From Coptis chinensis (Eukaryota > Streptophyta > Magnoliopsida > Ranunculales > Ranunculaceae), in NCBI GenBank assembly GCA_015680905.1, contig CM027380.1:51313001-51377000 (forward strand): 64,000 nucleotides of DNA. The letters run 5' to 3'. The notes beneath the pieces were generated by a model. It made no database searches. It had not been told where the DNA came from and was given only the letters and a program-made list of their open reading frames with translations. This document shows positions 44,218 to 54,552 of this stretch, one piece after another. Position 1 is the first letter of the stretch, and each line of letters begins with the position of its first letter. Both the position numbers and the translations under genes were made by a program.

Positions 44218-45328
44218 TGATAAGAGCCCAAAACTGTAGTTTTAACCCCTTTAACAATATTGCTTTAGACCAATTATGTGATTAATAAGTAAGAGTTAGT
44301 ACTGTTATCGTGCTTTTGTGTATTTCAGGCATTGGAGTCGAATATGTGCAGAAATGCGTCCCTTTTGCGAGATAAAGGAGCAAGGGTTGGTTGCTAAGAA
44401 GTTCTATGATAAAAGGCCAAGATTCAAGGAGAAAAAGCCTTTTTAAAGCCCGGTCAAAGCTGAAAAGTCAAAGTCAACGTGGGCAGAAATAGTGAACAAA
44501 AGTCAGTAGAACTTCAAAAGGCCGTATCTTTGGACTCAGACCTCAAAATTGGGCCTACCTTATGTCAAATTGACCGGCTCGGAAAGAGCTTTCCAATAGT
44601 CTAAGCCTTGACCCAATCAAAGGAGTAGAAGTGGGCGAAAAGTCCATGGAAGTCAAATCCAGCTGAAAATGCCTATGTGGACTGAAGAAATTGGGTTTTA
44701 GGCTCGATTTTCCGACCCAAAACATGGCTCCTCAGCCCATGCACGAAAAAGTGGATCTGGTCTCCTCCATTTGTATGGAGAAGACTTAACTCTGAAGATA
44801 CCTAGATCTAGATTAGAAAATTAAGTTAGACTCTATTAATTAGTTAGAATAGCTTGTTTTAGATCTAGTTTTTACCTTCAATTAATTAGTGTTAGAATAA
44901 AGTAGATTATTATTTAGAATCACTATTAGTTTTATAATAAAGTATTAGTTTTCATTTCAATTTAGTTATTGATTAAATTCTTATTTAGTTTTAGTTGTTT
45001 TAAATTCATAAATTAGGTTGTCTTCATTTTGATTCTTAGACTATTGATAAAATTAGATTTATAAAGTTTAAATTAGTTATTAAATTATGACTTGTTATTA
45101 TTGTTCTTGTGTTGGGAATGATAGTATAGAAATTTCACATCACACATTACTCTCACCATTGTTCTTTGTGTTTGTTCAATGAAATTTGTTTAAGTCTTGA
45201 TAGTTAAGAGTGGAACGATTTCGTACTCTATATATTGCATGAATATATATGTGAGAGTAGGAAATAAAAATAATTGACACCGTAAGAATTAGGTTAGAGT
45301 AATCTAGTCGTGTTTTTACGGGTTATCA
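44218..45328 (+). mobile_element. element B: 3' LTR (1111 bp)
   Basis: It runs from TGATAAGAGCCC to ACGGGTTATCA and is followed by GGGGG (45329-45333), completing the 5-bp target duplication. The equal length of the two LTRs and the intact TSD show one unrearranged insertion of 8335 bp. Confidence 0.92.
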
Positions 45329-45333
45329 GGGGG

Positions 45334-46004
45334 AAATATTATGCGCCCAGAATTCACAGTATTAATTCCGAAAGGTGAGAAGCCAAGGACAAGTGCCAGC
45401 AGTTCTGCAGCAGACATGTTGAAATACTATAAGAAACGGGTGGGGTCAAGAACTACCACCCAGGGCATCCTCTGCTCTTTGGGGATCTGTGTGATGATAT
45501 CCACCATCACAGCATCAGTTGCAGTCAATTGGTTCTAGAGAGAAGAGTCGTCTGAGAGATAACAGCAGAAGAACTAGTCCAAAGCACTTACACAAGATCT
45601 GTAAAGTTTATAAAGAAGCATACTTTATTGTTGGGGCATGGGCATGCTTTCTAGGGACAGGAATCCCCATTAGCTCACCCTCAGCATCTTGAGGACAAAT
45701 ATCCCAGTCTTCACCCAGCACCCTGATATGGTGATCATCCCAGCCTTCGTCGCTGTGTTTCCCTTTAAAGAAAATGATTGGAGCGTTCTTATCTCTAGTC
45801 ATGAGATAATAATAAGACTGGTCTTGAATACGCCGAACCTCGTAGAAATACCCGAACACCCATCAGTTCAGAACAAACCCATGTCTCTTCACCAAAATGG
45901 CAGAGTACATAACAGTTCTATAGAACATGGGCGCTGCTTCCAAGCAAGGTTAAAATGGATCAGACACTCTCTTAAGAATGGGTGGAGCGGAAGGGAAAGA
46001 CCAG
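45334..46004 (-). pseudogene. element A antisense ORF, N-terminal part (gypsy-type transposon domain)
   Basis: On the minus strand, next to element C, LPLHPFLRECLIHFNLA is followed after a shift by FGYFYEVRRIQDQSYYYLMT, GKHSDEGWDDHHIRVLGEDW (45608-45859) and the MSAAELLALVLGFSPFGINT segment. This continues into PPPMD at 36980-36993 across element B. The wording resembles the putative gypsy-type transposon domain (Pfam Transposase_28) found in plant antisense extra ORFs. Stops and shifts are frequent. Element C cuts the gene near its start (flank ACCAG at 46000-46004). Confidence 0.65.
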
Positions 46005-46062
46005 TGATAAAACATAAATTTACACACGTTTATTGGTTTTCAGTTACTTATTTCCTTAAGTC

Positions 46063-46127
46063 CGAGGTCCACAGTCCAAAGTCCGAGGTCCACAGTCCAA
46101 GTCCAAAGTCCAAAGTCCAACGTCCGT
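46063..46127. repeat. AGTCC/GGTCC short tandem array
   Basis: GTCC words recur every 6-11 bp (about nine copies), including two copies of AGTCCGAGGTCCACAGTCCA. This is a simple expansion near the R-U5 end of the element C LTR. Confidence 0.8.
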
Positions 46128-47399
46128 ATAGTCGTACGTTTTAGTCAAGTTACCTTACTCACGTGGGATTGGTAGGATAGGTCGAGTAAGGGATTATCCA
46201 AACCTTAGGGCTCGGATAGGTTCACAACTGGAGTTACACTTTAAGTGAGTAGGATTTTTAGGTTTCTTTTTTAGTTGGTTTTTAATTAAAATAACGGTAA
46301 TGCAAATAAAATAAATTACTACGGTGATTATATATAGATAAACAAAAGTAGAGAAACAGGGAGAGAGTTAATCATGCTCATGCAAGAATCATTTTTCAAC
46401 AGTTTTTATTACTAAATCACTACATCTCTAATTCGCCTCGCTTCGAGACGACGCCGAAAGTATTGATCCCTAGTGCATGCCCACATCTCTAGGTCGCATT
46501 TCACTAGCATAAGGAGTTTCGATAATACCTCATCTCGGTATATTATTTCAGCTCCCGCACAAGTTCACATCACCGATTTAATTGGGAGAGTGCACCGACA
46601 CCAGAGTCGCCACGAGACATTTTGGTCGCTACAGACCGTTTCGAGCATCGCGATCTCCAACTTTGTACAGTCTCAGTCATTTTGGGACCGGATGTTAATT
46701 CTATGCCTAATTCCTAAGTAGTGATTCTAGAATATTAACGAGTCAATCCGGATTTTCACACGAAGCAAAGATAACCCTCCCCACGGGGGATTAGCTCATC
46801 ATCATAGTAGGAATAATAAAACTTGCTGTATACATTAATTAAATAAATGCAGGACAAAAATTAAACAAGACAAGAAATGACTGTTATTAAGGGTAAAATA
46901 ACTTACTGTATTAAGCTGCTGAAATAAAAATGGCGGAAGGTAAGTACTGAAGAAAAACTAAACGTAGCTAAAGCATTAATATGCTGAAGACCTCATAATG
47001 AAGGCGAACCCCTCATATATATAGGCGGATGTCTGGAGGATCATTTAATTCGGTTTTTGGCTGTTTACTCCATTTGAGACATTCAAAACTTCGAATGTCG
47101 AGGTTTTGTTTTCACGTGACTAAGTTTTGTTTATGAAACAAAACTTATTTAAAGTTTCGGCCCGCTTGGCCTTATATTTGTCCCTTTGCTTAATTTCATT
47201 TCCATCTTGAACAGGTACGTGTCTTTTCTCATTGCAAGGTGGCATCAATTTGAAACCATTCTCTGCCACCCGCCTATGCTGACTCATCATGTCTTCTGGG
47301 CCCGCATAGTGTGTCCAATTAAGGCCAAAATTAAGCGTTTTATGACTTTTTGTCCTTTTTTGCGCAGAGTTCGTCGCCCGGGTCGCTATGGCAGCTTCA

Positions 47400-47940
47400 C
47401 TAGCCAACGTCGGCACCTAGATTTATCCGATTTGAGCTTCGGAAGTTTCCTGCCTCTTTATATGTGGGCCCGTTCTGCACTGGTTCTATTCTTTTGGAAA
47501 CTTCGCTCTAGTCGGGGCTTTGTTTGGGCTTTATGGGGATTGAGCGGGAATTCCAATATTCCTCATTCTTGTACTTGGCGCTTTCACTAGCCAACGCGTC
47601 GGCACCTAGATTTATCCGATTTGAGCATCGGAAGTTTCCTCTTTCTTTATATGTGGGCCCGCTCGCGACCGGTTCTCGTTTTTTGGGAACTTCGGCTCTA
47701 GTCGCTTTGTTGAGCTTCACGGGATTGAGTGTGAATTCCAAATATTCCGTATTCTTGTACTTGGCGCCTTCACTAGCCAACGCCGGAACCTAGATTTATC
47801 CGATTTGAGCATCGGAATTTTGCGCTTCTTCATATGTGGGCCCGCTCCGCGACCGGTTCTTTTTTTTTGAAACTTCGCTTCACGGGTCGAAAGTAGGAAA
47901 CTCCAAATATTCCCGTATTCCTCGTACTTTGATGCATGTT
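47400..47940. repeat. three ~187-bp tandem repeats in U3 of element C
   Basis: Units begin with TAGCCAAC at 47400, 47588 and 47774 (spacings 188 and 186). They share ACCTAGATTTATCCGATTTG, TTTATATGTGGGCCCG and CGTATTCTTGTACTTGGCGC. Repeated U3 blocks often act as enhancers in LTR elements, but here this is inference. Confidence 0.85.
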
Positions 47941-48074
47941 TTATCCCTATATTCATTTTAATTGCGAAACCCTGCAGTACGAAAATATAGTTATTACATG
48001 ATTATTAAACACATAATCGACCAAAATGTTATGTCTCTCGGGGTTTAATATTATAGTTTTGGGTGCTTATCACA

Positions 48075-48112
48075 CCACCCCCAAACAGCACTTTGCTTGT
48101 CCTCAAGCAAAG
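48075..48112 (-). other. element C terminal PPT with upstream hairpin
   Basis: On the minus strand CTTTGCTTG and CAAGCAAAG pair perfectly over nine bases around AGGA (48091-48112), followed by GTTTGGGGGTGG (48075-48086) next to the LTR. Confidence 0.8.
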
Positions 48113-48182
48113 AAGAGACATTAAAACGATAAGTGATAAAAAATGTGTTGTCCTAAGCTAAATCTCATTTCGCAGAGTGCGG

Positions 48183-48251
48183 TTGCATTGACCGTATGCA
48201 ACAAGGCCTTGAACCACTAGGAATTCCCTAGTGGACGAGTTATAGCCTCGT
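48183..48251 (-). ncRNA. conserved hairpin set upstream of the PPT, element C copy
   Basis: ACGAG/CTCGT (48235-48251), CCACTAGG/CCTAGTGG (48214-48234) and TTGCAT/ATGCAA (48183-48201) are nearly identical to element B. The same 12-nt linker is present. Confidence 0.6.
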
Positions 48252-49883
48252 GAGAGTTTTCCAGAGAAGATACTCACAAACTTCATTTATACTACAACGA
48301 CTCAGTAACAAAGGCTTGTTTCCTTAATTAATCTAAGGTATCTAGTCATCTCTCTAGCAGGGGAAACAAGGATTTTATTCTTTCGAAATTCAAGTTACTA
48401 TACATACAATAATCTAAACATCTACGTATGAGCATGCATGCAGTGATCTAATAATGAAATGTACGAGCAGGGCCGTTTCTGGATCCTTTGGATAGCGTCC
48501 TTAAGTAGGTTCTCACAGGTATGTGTCGAAACACAATTTCTCTCTTATTTTTCCACTCAAGCTTTGCTATCTCCGGTGTGTCGCGGTGGGCACGCTTCCT
48601 CACATACTCAATGACAAATGAGGAGCCGAGGTCGAGAAGTCACAACTACTACTTATTATCACACTATCCTATTCCTAATTGAGCTAGAGGTCTTTATTAG
48701 GTGTTATGGGGCTTAGGTGGTAGTGTAGAAGAAAATGGAATGGAAAGTTCAAAAAAAAAATGATAAGTATGAGAGAATAAGGTCTTCGAGATATTTATAC
48801 TAGAGAAATCCTTTTTTCTTTCCTGCTTCCAACATGGTTTCCATACTTGGATTTTTCAAGCTTTTGTATTCCCTTTTGATTTGATCTTTGGGGGAAATTC
48901 TAACCTTGATATTTCTTTTGATTTTTGGAAACATATTTCTATTTTCTTTTTTCTTTTCTTCTGAAACAGGTAACTGATTTTGATTTGTGACAAGGTTTTT
49001 CTCTTCATTTTTCTGCACTTCATCCTATTTCTCATACTCATCATCTAGGTAGGCTTATTTATTTGTGGTTACTAGATGGGTAATGATTTTTATTGGTGAA
49101 GTAGAAAGGATTAATGAAAGGTTCAGTGGGCAACTAGCGGTAAAAAAAATTTTTACAGGTGCGAATTTTTGGCTATATCGATCCAAAGAAGGCCTAAATT
49201 CTCACCTAGGATTTGGGTAGTGATCAAGTAAGTAGACGTGTGAACTTCTCTATTCGAAGAACTACTCCTCGTGGTCATTACTCATATATCATACATTTTG
49301 AGGCTTTTGGTTAGATTCTTACAGATATGGAAACTAAGTTGTCTAACCGTGGGTCCCGAAACTTACCGGCTGTGGTACATTTAATGATAGTCGGTCGTGA
49401 ATGCTCATGAAAAGATGTAAAAACTATTGCATAATGATTAAATTAAGTTTCTAAGAACAAGTCCTAATTTTGATGCTAGGGTGAGATTTCTAAATATTTT
49501 TCATCATATAAAGAGAAAACGAGAATTTGTCACTAAATACGCTTTATTTAGACATTAAGTAACTATGTACAACTATGCATGCCTAATTTTTGCAAAAGGT
49601 TCTCACCACCCCTAAACAATGGACACCGTGGTCCTCAAAGTGTTAAGAGGAAGAAAGAGTATACCCGAGAGGCTTTGAGCAAAAAATAAAGTGACATCTT
49701 CCACATAAATTTATTGTAACACACTATATATTATACATCATAAAAGTAGAAGCACACTGTTAGAGTAGCACATTGTTAGGTCACTTATTTATTTCACATC
49801 AAAACATAAAACAAATATGTACATGCATCAACTCACATTGCCCCAACCTTGAATTGGGGATAGTCCTTCCTTGCCTCGTCCCC
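48252..49883 (-). other. element C 3' untranslated region
   Basis: It is non-coding and shares patches with the 3' UTR of element B. A degraded internal PPT-like word (GTTTAGGGGTGG on the minus strand) at about 49606-49617 follows the remnant of a TTTGAGGAC hairpin at 49632-49640. The distance to the terminal PPT is about 1.5 kb, as in B. Confidence 0.6.
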
Positions 49884-50861
49884 TCAGAAATGCCATTCCT
49901 TCGCATCCCGCCAATCTATCATAGCTTTCCAGACTTCACTCCACTTCCTTTTCTTTGCATTGTCTAGATGAGCTATCATTTTATCATCATTAGGGAAAGA
50001 ACGAACTTTCTTAAGATACCTTGCATGCGTCCATGTCCAAAATCGCAAGGAACGAATTATCTTGTTTGTTGGACACATAGAGTCGACCTTTACCCAGTCT
50101 TGAAAGGTGGCTGCAAACTCAGGGAAGTACGTCCTCACTATCCTGCATGCTGTAACTGGCAGGGTGATATAGTCTTGCCGAAAAGACCGAGCCTTCTTAA
50201 GATTCTCAATTACTAGTTCAGAATGTCGAAGGTGGTACGTTCTTTGGGCCAATGCATGGAATGTCTTACACGCCTTTGATGCCGTGGAAAATGCCAATCT
50301 CCCATGATGTTCGAAGAATAAATAACATAGCGGTTCCCACATTCATGGTCATACCGGCTAGTGGAATAGTGAATTATGGCCATCGGCCGCCTTCGCACGT
50401 TCTTTGACGCGGCAAGGCCATCGCCATAGCGGCAGCAAAATCTTCCCTAGAGTAGTCATTAAGGTCATTCTCTATCATGTATTGGATGGGGAGATCCGGC
50501 TGAAGAGGGAGGAAGGTCTAGAGCCATAGCCACCGCTGGCTCATAAAAGGCGGTCGGTGTTACCAATACATAGTGTAAACCCATTCAAAGGGAAACCCCG
50601 GATACCGGTAGATCTTCCATGTTATTATAAAAATAAGTTGCCAAACCTCGGGAGTATGTCCGCTCGGGTGTAGAATGAGAGAGTTCCATCCAACTTGAGT
50701 GATGTAGTCTCAAAAAGATGTCCATATGCCGGAGAATTTAGCAAGGAATGGAAAGATTGTTCGGGGATCATCTTTGGAGCCGCCCATTGTGAAAAAAAAA
50801 AAATGTGACCTTTAGACAAGGATAAACAAATATTAGAGCATGATGAGATTAAGTAAAACAA
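49884..50861 (-). pseudogene. element C third env-position ORF, unknown function
   Basis: Frame 49884-50342 gives 152 codons rich in basic and aromatic residues (RTYHLRHSELVIENLKKARS, then DKMIAHLDNAKKRKWSEVWK). Upstream frames (50625-50861 and a shifted one opening MGGSKDDPRTIFPFLA) seem to belong to the same former protein, which has several stops. I recognise no domain. It lies after the two related env-position ORFs and before the 3' UTR. Confidence 0.4.
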
Positions 50862-50929
50862 ATTACCATACGAAAATTAAAAATTAAAAAAAGAAAATGA
50901 TAAATAATATAAAATTGCAAAATTTAAAT

Positions 50930-52026
50930 GGTTTTATTGGCCCAAGTAACGGCGAGGATCCTTTTGTGGAAGGGATCCGTTTATAAGATTTTCTATGCCG
51001 TCAATCCGTGCAACAGCCTGTTGCAACATTTTGCTTTCTGTCTGGTAAATCTCAGCGTAGTTTTCCATTATGAGAGTGTGATTTGCCAAGAATTGGTTGT
51101 GGTCGTGCAAGAATTGTGCTTGTTCCTCTTCGTTTATTGTCCGCAGTCCCGAAATTCAAGAAGGTGGTGATAATAATGTTCGACGCTTTGAATAATGTCA
51201 TCAGTCCTTGTTGAATTAAGCGAAGCCCTTCCATGGGATTAAATACGTTGCATAAGGCATTTTCAGTAAAGATGTTGTCGGTGGAACAATCTTCGTTGGT
51301 TCCTGCACCGACATGGTTCTTTGCAACGTCGGGGTTCCAGAATCCGTTCCTACATACTGAGTGAATGGTAAGAATGTTAGCTATTCGAAGAGGTGTATGA
51401 GGAGAAGTACTAGAAAAACCCCAATGTATCATGATAAGTGTCACAATGGTTGGTAAAGGGGCTGCCTTTTTCCTGGCACGTGCGATCGCATTCCAGAGAA
51501 ATTTTATAATGCAAAAATCATTGCAGTTAGTCTACAACACCCAGAGTAAATGGAGGAGTGGTTTGGTTATTTCGGAAGTCTTAGATGTGCCTAGGACATT
51601 ATGAGCTACCCATTGGATCACAGATAATTGGTTCTTTTGTAAAGATCTCTGATAAACAATACGGTTTTTCCGGTTGTATTCGCCGTGAAGGATAGTTGCA
51701 AACATCAGATGCCGGATATTATCGAAAGGTGAATCCTGAAGGTGAACTCCTTGGTTTGTAATAGGAATTTGAAGTACCTCAGAGATGATTTCCATAGTCA
51801 ATTCATGCTCGCATCCGTTAGTACGGACAAAGAATTGTCCGTTTTGGAAATAATCGCTTTTATAGAATAACAAGACCAATTCTCTGGAATAAAATGTTTG
51901 CTTATGGTGTAACAGAGGGTACCATCCTCGACGTAATATTTCAGTGTAAAAAAAAGGATGAAAAAGACCATTTTGAAAATTTTCCATAAAATTTTGCTCA
52001 GGCACGAAACTTCGAGTGAGGGCCAT
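50930..52026 (-). pseudogene. element C env-position ORF, copy 2
   Basis: The ATG at 52026 starts a 164-codon frame, MALTRSFVPEQNFMENFQNG, with RRGWYPLLHHKQTFYSRELV, then LHGEYNRKNRIVYQRSLQKN and NVLGTSKTSEITKPLLHLL. After a shift come 51052-51444 and a coiled-coil-like tail (NEEEQAQFLHDHNQFLANHT, then KMLQQAVARIDGIENLING) ending near 50940. The globular part resembles the plant-transposon domain found in third ORFs of Athila-like elements. It has no signal peptide. A promoter-like block lies about 540 bases upstream. Confidence 0.55.
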
Positions 52027-52347
52027 TAAAGATGGACTGGTGAAAAATTATTTTGGAAAAAAGGGAAGTTAAATATTTTGAGGTGCTCATCCTTGGTATA
52101 AATAGCCACCCATCCGAAAATGTAAAAGATACGTTTCGAGGTGTCACAGGGTAGTTATACCACGTGTATCTTCTAAGATATGCTCAAAAGTGGATGAGAA
52201 GAATGGGGCATGTGACAAGGAGTGCCCCTTTTTTTTTTTTTTTAAGTAGAAGGACAAGGAAAATGTAGATATACTATCACAATAGGATGTAAGAACGTAC
52301 AATGGTATGGAAACACAACATAATGATACGATAACTTAACTACAAAC

Positions 52348-52467
52348 CTAAATATTAGATAGAATAATATGCCACATTAACAACATGCCTATAACAAAAT
52401 AACCTAGCATGAAAACTTGAGTAGCATATTCAAGCTGCTGCTGCTCAAACTTTTCTAGTGCATCCAT
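52348..52467 (-). CDS. 39-codon ORF with one predicted membrane span
   Basis: ATG at 52465-52467, stop TAG at 52348-52350. The N-terminal 17 residues are polar and charged (MDALEKFEQQQLEYATQ). Residues 18-37 are strongly hydrophobic (VFMLGYFVIGMLLMWHIIL), fitting a single membrane helix. It is the first ORF after a TATA box about 100 bases upstream and precedes env-position copy 2. I recognise no homologue. It could be a chance ORF, but position and composition are suggestive. Confidence 0.35.
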   Translation of the reverse strand: MDALEKFEQQQLEYATQVFMLGYFVIGMLLMWHIILSNI

Positions 52468-52562
52468 GAATCTTGAACTTGGAGTGATCTAAAAACGTTT
52501 TTTAGAATAAGAAGTGTAGAGGGAAGAATAAGAAATGAGTGAATATGGAGGAAGAGGTGAAC

Positions 52563-52572
52563 TTATTTATAG
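52563..52572 (-). promoter_or_regulatory. TATA box (CTATAAATAA) inside element C
   Basis: On the minus strand CTATAAATAA is followed by a pyrimidine-rich stretch (CACCTCTTCCTCC). It lies about 20 bases downstream of the AACGGTCA array. The expected transcript start is near 52535, about 70 bases before the 39-codon ORF. Confidence 0.5.
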
Positions 52573-52591
52573 AAAGAAATTTGCCGTTTTC

Positions 52592-52692
52592 TGACCGTTT
52601 TCTAGATGTGGTCATGACCGTTTTCTGACCGTTTTTTAGTTGCGGTTCATGACCGTTTTTAGATGTGGTTCATGACCGTTTTCTGACCGTTT
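52592..52692 (-). promoter_or_regulatory. array of six AACGGTCA motifs
   Basis: TGACCGTT occurs at about 52592, 52614, 52626, 52650, 52672 and 52684 on the plus strand, so AACGGTCA on the minus strand. AACGG is the core of MYB-bound MSA-type elements, although the flanking consensus is only partly met. The array directly precedes the TATA box. Confidence 0.5.
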
Positions 52693-52699
52693 TTTTTAT

Positions 52700-52980
52700 G
52701 CTTTTCATTATCGGTTTCTGAACGCGTGTTAGTTACGTTAAAATTTGTTGTTTAAGTATGACATATGAAATATATTTATATATATATGTATGTATATAAT
52801 TTATTATTAGCAATATATGTTCCTACCTATATACTATTAGATATAGCTAATATATCAAGATAAAAATATTTAGGAACCATCTACTATTAAGCTAGAAAGT
52901 GCAAATACGTAAATAAAATATCGATATAAATATTATACAAGACCGTAAAAAATAAAACTAGCTACCGATGATCCTCTCGG
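52700..52980. other. AT-rich spacer between env-position copies
   Basis: TATATATATATGTATG-like simple sequence and AT-rich DNA without a coding signal. Confidence 0.5.
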
Positions 52981-52982
52981 TG

Positions 52983-54135
52983 TCAGAGTAGAGTCCTCTG
53001 GGCCGCAGAAGAAGAAGAACCGAGGAGTCCTGCGACGTCGTCGAAGACGAGAAGCCCCGTGGAGGCTAACTGCTCCCCGATATCACCAAGAGTATCCATC
53101 ACCGAGCTCGAAATCGATGTCTCGCCATGAACATTCAATAAACCGGTTCGGCGAGTAAGCATACTGTCCTGAAATGTAGTCATGGAGGCTCTCATTTCCT
53201 GCTGGAATTCACCCATGCTGTCTGTCATCGACTCGTGGCGAGTGGTCATATCGGTCCTTAACTCACCCAAGGTACGTCTCATCGATACCTGGCGAGTGTA
53301 CATGTCTCTCGCACCAATTCCTCACCGCATCGTAGGGCCTCTATGGGTTGGGTGATCTTACTCATGGCAGTCTCATCAAAGTATGGTGTGTGAGAGGATC
53401 CTACGCTTAGCGCGTGCTTCGGTAGCCCTAGGTGCTGTGGGTTCCCAAGGGTCTTGTATGCATTTCTTAAAGACCAGCATATTCTCATATTGTGGTATAG
53501 GGAGTAGTGGGGTGGCAGATAGAAAGCCCAGATTAATCATGACTTGCGTTACTAGAACGGCAAGGGGGGCTGACCTAAGAGTGGCATGTGTGATAATATC
53601 AAAAAGAAAGGTAACGATGCGAAGTTACCCTTTTCGCCCTCTGAAGATCCGAGAAGGTGGAGGAAGGTCTTGTTGATGTCGGAAGGCTTCGAGGTGCCAA
53701 TGACGTTCAGTCCCAGCCATTGAGTCACTGCTAGCTGGTTCCGTCGCACCGAGCGCTGATACGCGCATTTCCCGTCGATGTTGTACTCTCCCTCGATAAG
53801 CGTGTCGAGCATTAGGTCGTAAGTCCGTGGGTACACGGACTGCTTCCGAAGTCGATCCGTGGTCGACCCGATGGAATGCCCGTGATCCCGAGAGAGCAAC
53901 ACCGTGTGACTTCGTAAAAGCACACCCTCGACGGTGATCCAAAATGGTCGCCATTAAAGCTTCCATTGTCGTAGAATTTCATCACCAAATCCTTAGAATA
54001 AAGCCCTCCATTGGTATATAACAAACTCTCCCATCCTCTAGAGTGAATTTCGCGGATCAAAGAATGGAGCAAACATCCCGCTTTCAAACAAATTTCCAAA
54101 AAATTTTCCACACAAATCCGTCTGTTTCCAGCCAT
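52983..54135 (-). pseudogene. element C env-position ORF, copy 1
   Basis: The ATG at 54135 starts MAGNRRICVENFLEICLKAG, with SRGWESLLYTNGGLYSKDLV. After shifts come LIEGEYNIDGKCAYQRSVRR and NVIGTSKPSDINKTFLHLLG (53552-53923), then a tail with repeated Met/Thr/Arg heptads (MRRTLGELRTDMTTRHESMT, 52983-53303) suggestive of a coiled coil. Order and key words match copy 2 (52026), but this copy is clearly richer in GC and diverged. Several frameshifts are present. Confidence 0.55.
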
Positions 54136-54465
54136 TTCTGATCTAAGAGGGAGGATGGCTATTGATTATTGATGAGGGGAAGAATTGGGATGATCCGGAC
54201 GGAAGGAAATCTTGATCGGACTGCTGTGAGGGTCTCGCCAGCGAGACCGGTTTTAGTGTGGGCCTGTCTCGTGCGAGACTGAGAGGGGGCAAGATCCGGT
54301 TTTTTAGGAAGACGAAACGTGGATTTGTGACGCGTGTGATCGGGTATTTTGGGTTTAAATGGACCGAGAAATCGATATTTGGGCTGGGCCAAAAATTTTC
54401 TCGAAGCCCAAATCAAGCCTAAAGCCTGATTTAAACCTAAAAATCTAATTGCGTACCCACGACTC

Positions 54466-54535
54466 GTTTGGACTCCGAATTGGACGAATGAAATATCAAA
54501 ACGATCGGCACGAAAAATTCTATCCAATTATATGA
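54466..54535 (+). repeat. LTR U3-like fragment
   Basis: TTTGGACTCCGAATTGGACG, then ATATCAAAACGATCGGCACG, then TCTATCCAATTA aligns with U3 of A (about 23905-23975) and B (about 37309-37375) in plus orientation, opposite to element C. It may be a relic of another LTR or of a shared motif. Confidence 0.4.
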
Positions 54536-54552
54536 GTCATTCTTGAAAGCCA

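Larger units (their letters stand above)
46005..48072 (-). mobile_element. element C: 3' LTR (2068 bp)
   Basis: On the minus strand it runs from TGATAAGCACCCAAAACT (48072) to TTATGTTTTATCA (46005). A polypurine tract abuts its upstream side. A TATATATA word at 47015-47024 separates a ~1.05-kb U3 from ~1.0 kb of R-U5. U3 includes a threefold tandem repeat (47400-47940). A GTCC(A) array lies at 46063-46127. Its partner LTR is outside the window. Confidence 0.8.

Noticed and set aside
45341-45538. 65-codon plus-strand ORF with hydrophobic end
   Set aside because: It lies opposite to the antisense ORF of element A, whose wording explains the conservation.
50930-54135. a functional viral envelope gene
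   Set aside because: Position is env-like, but no signal peptide or glycoprotein feature is visible and the frames are broken. I keep only the positional label.
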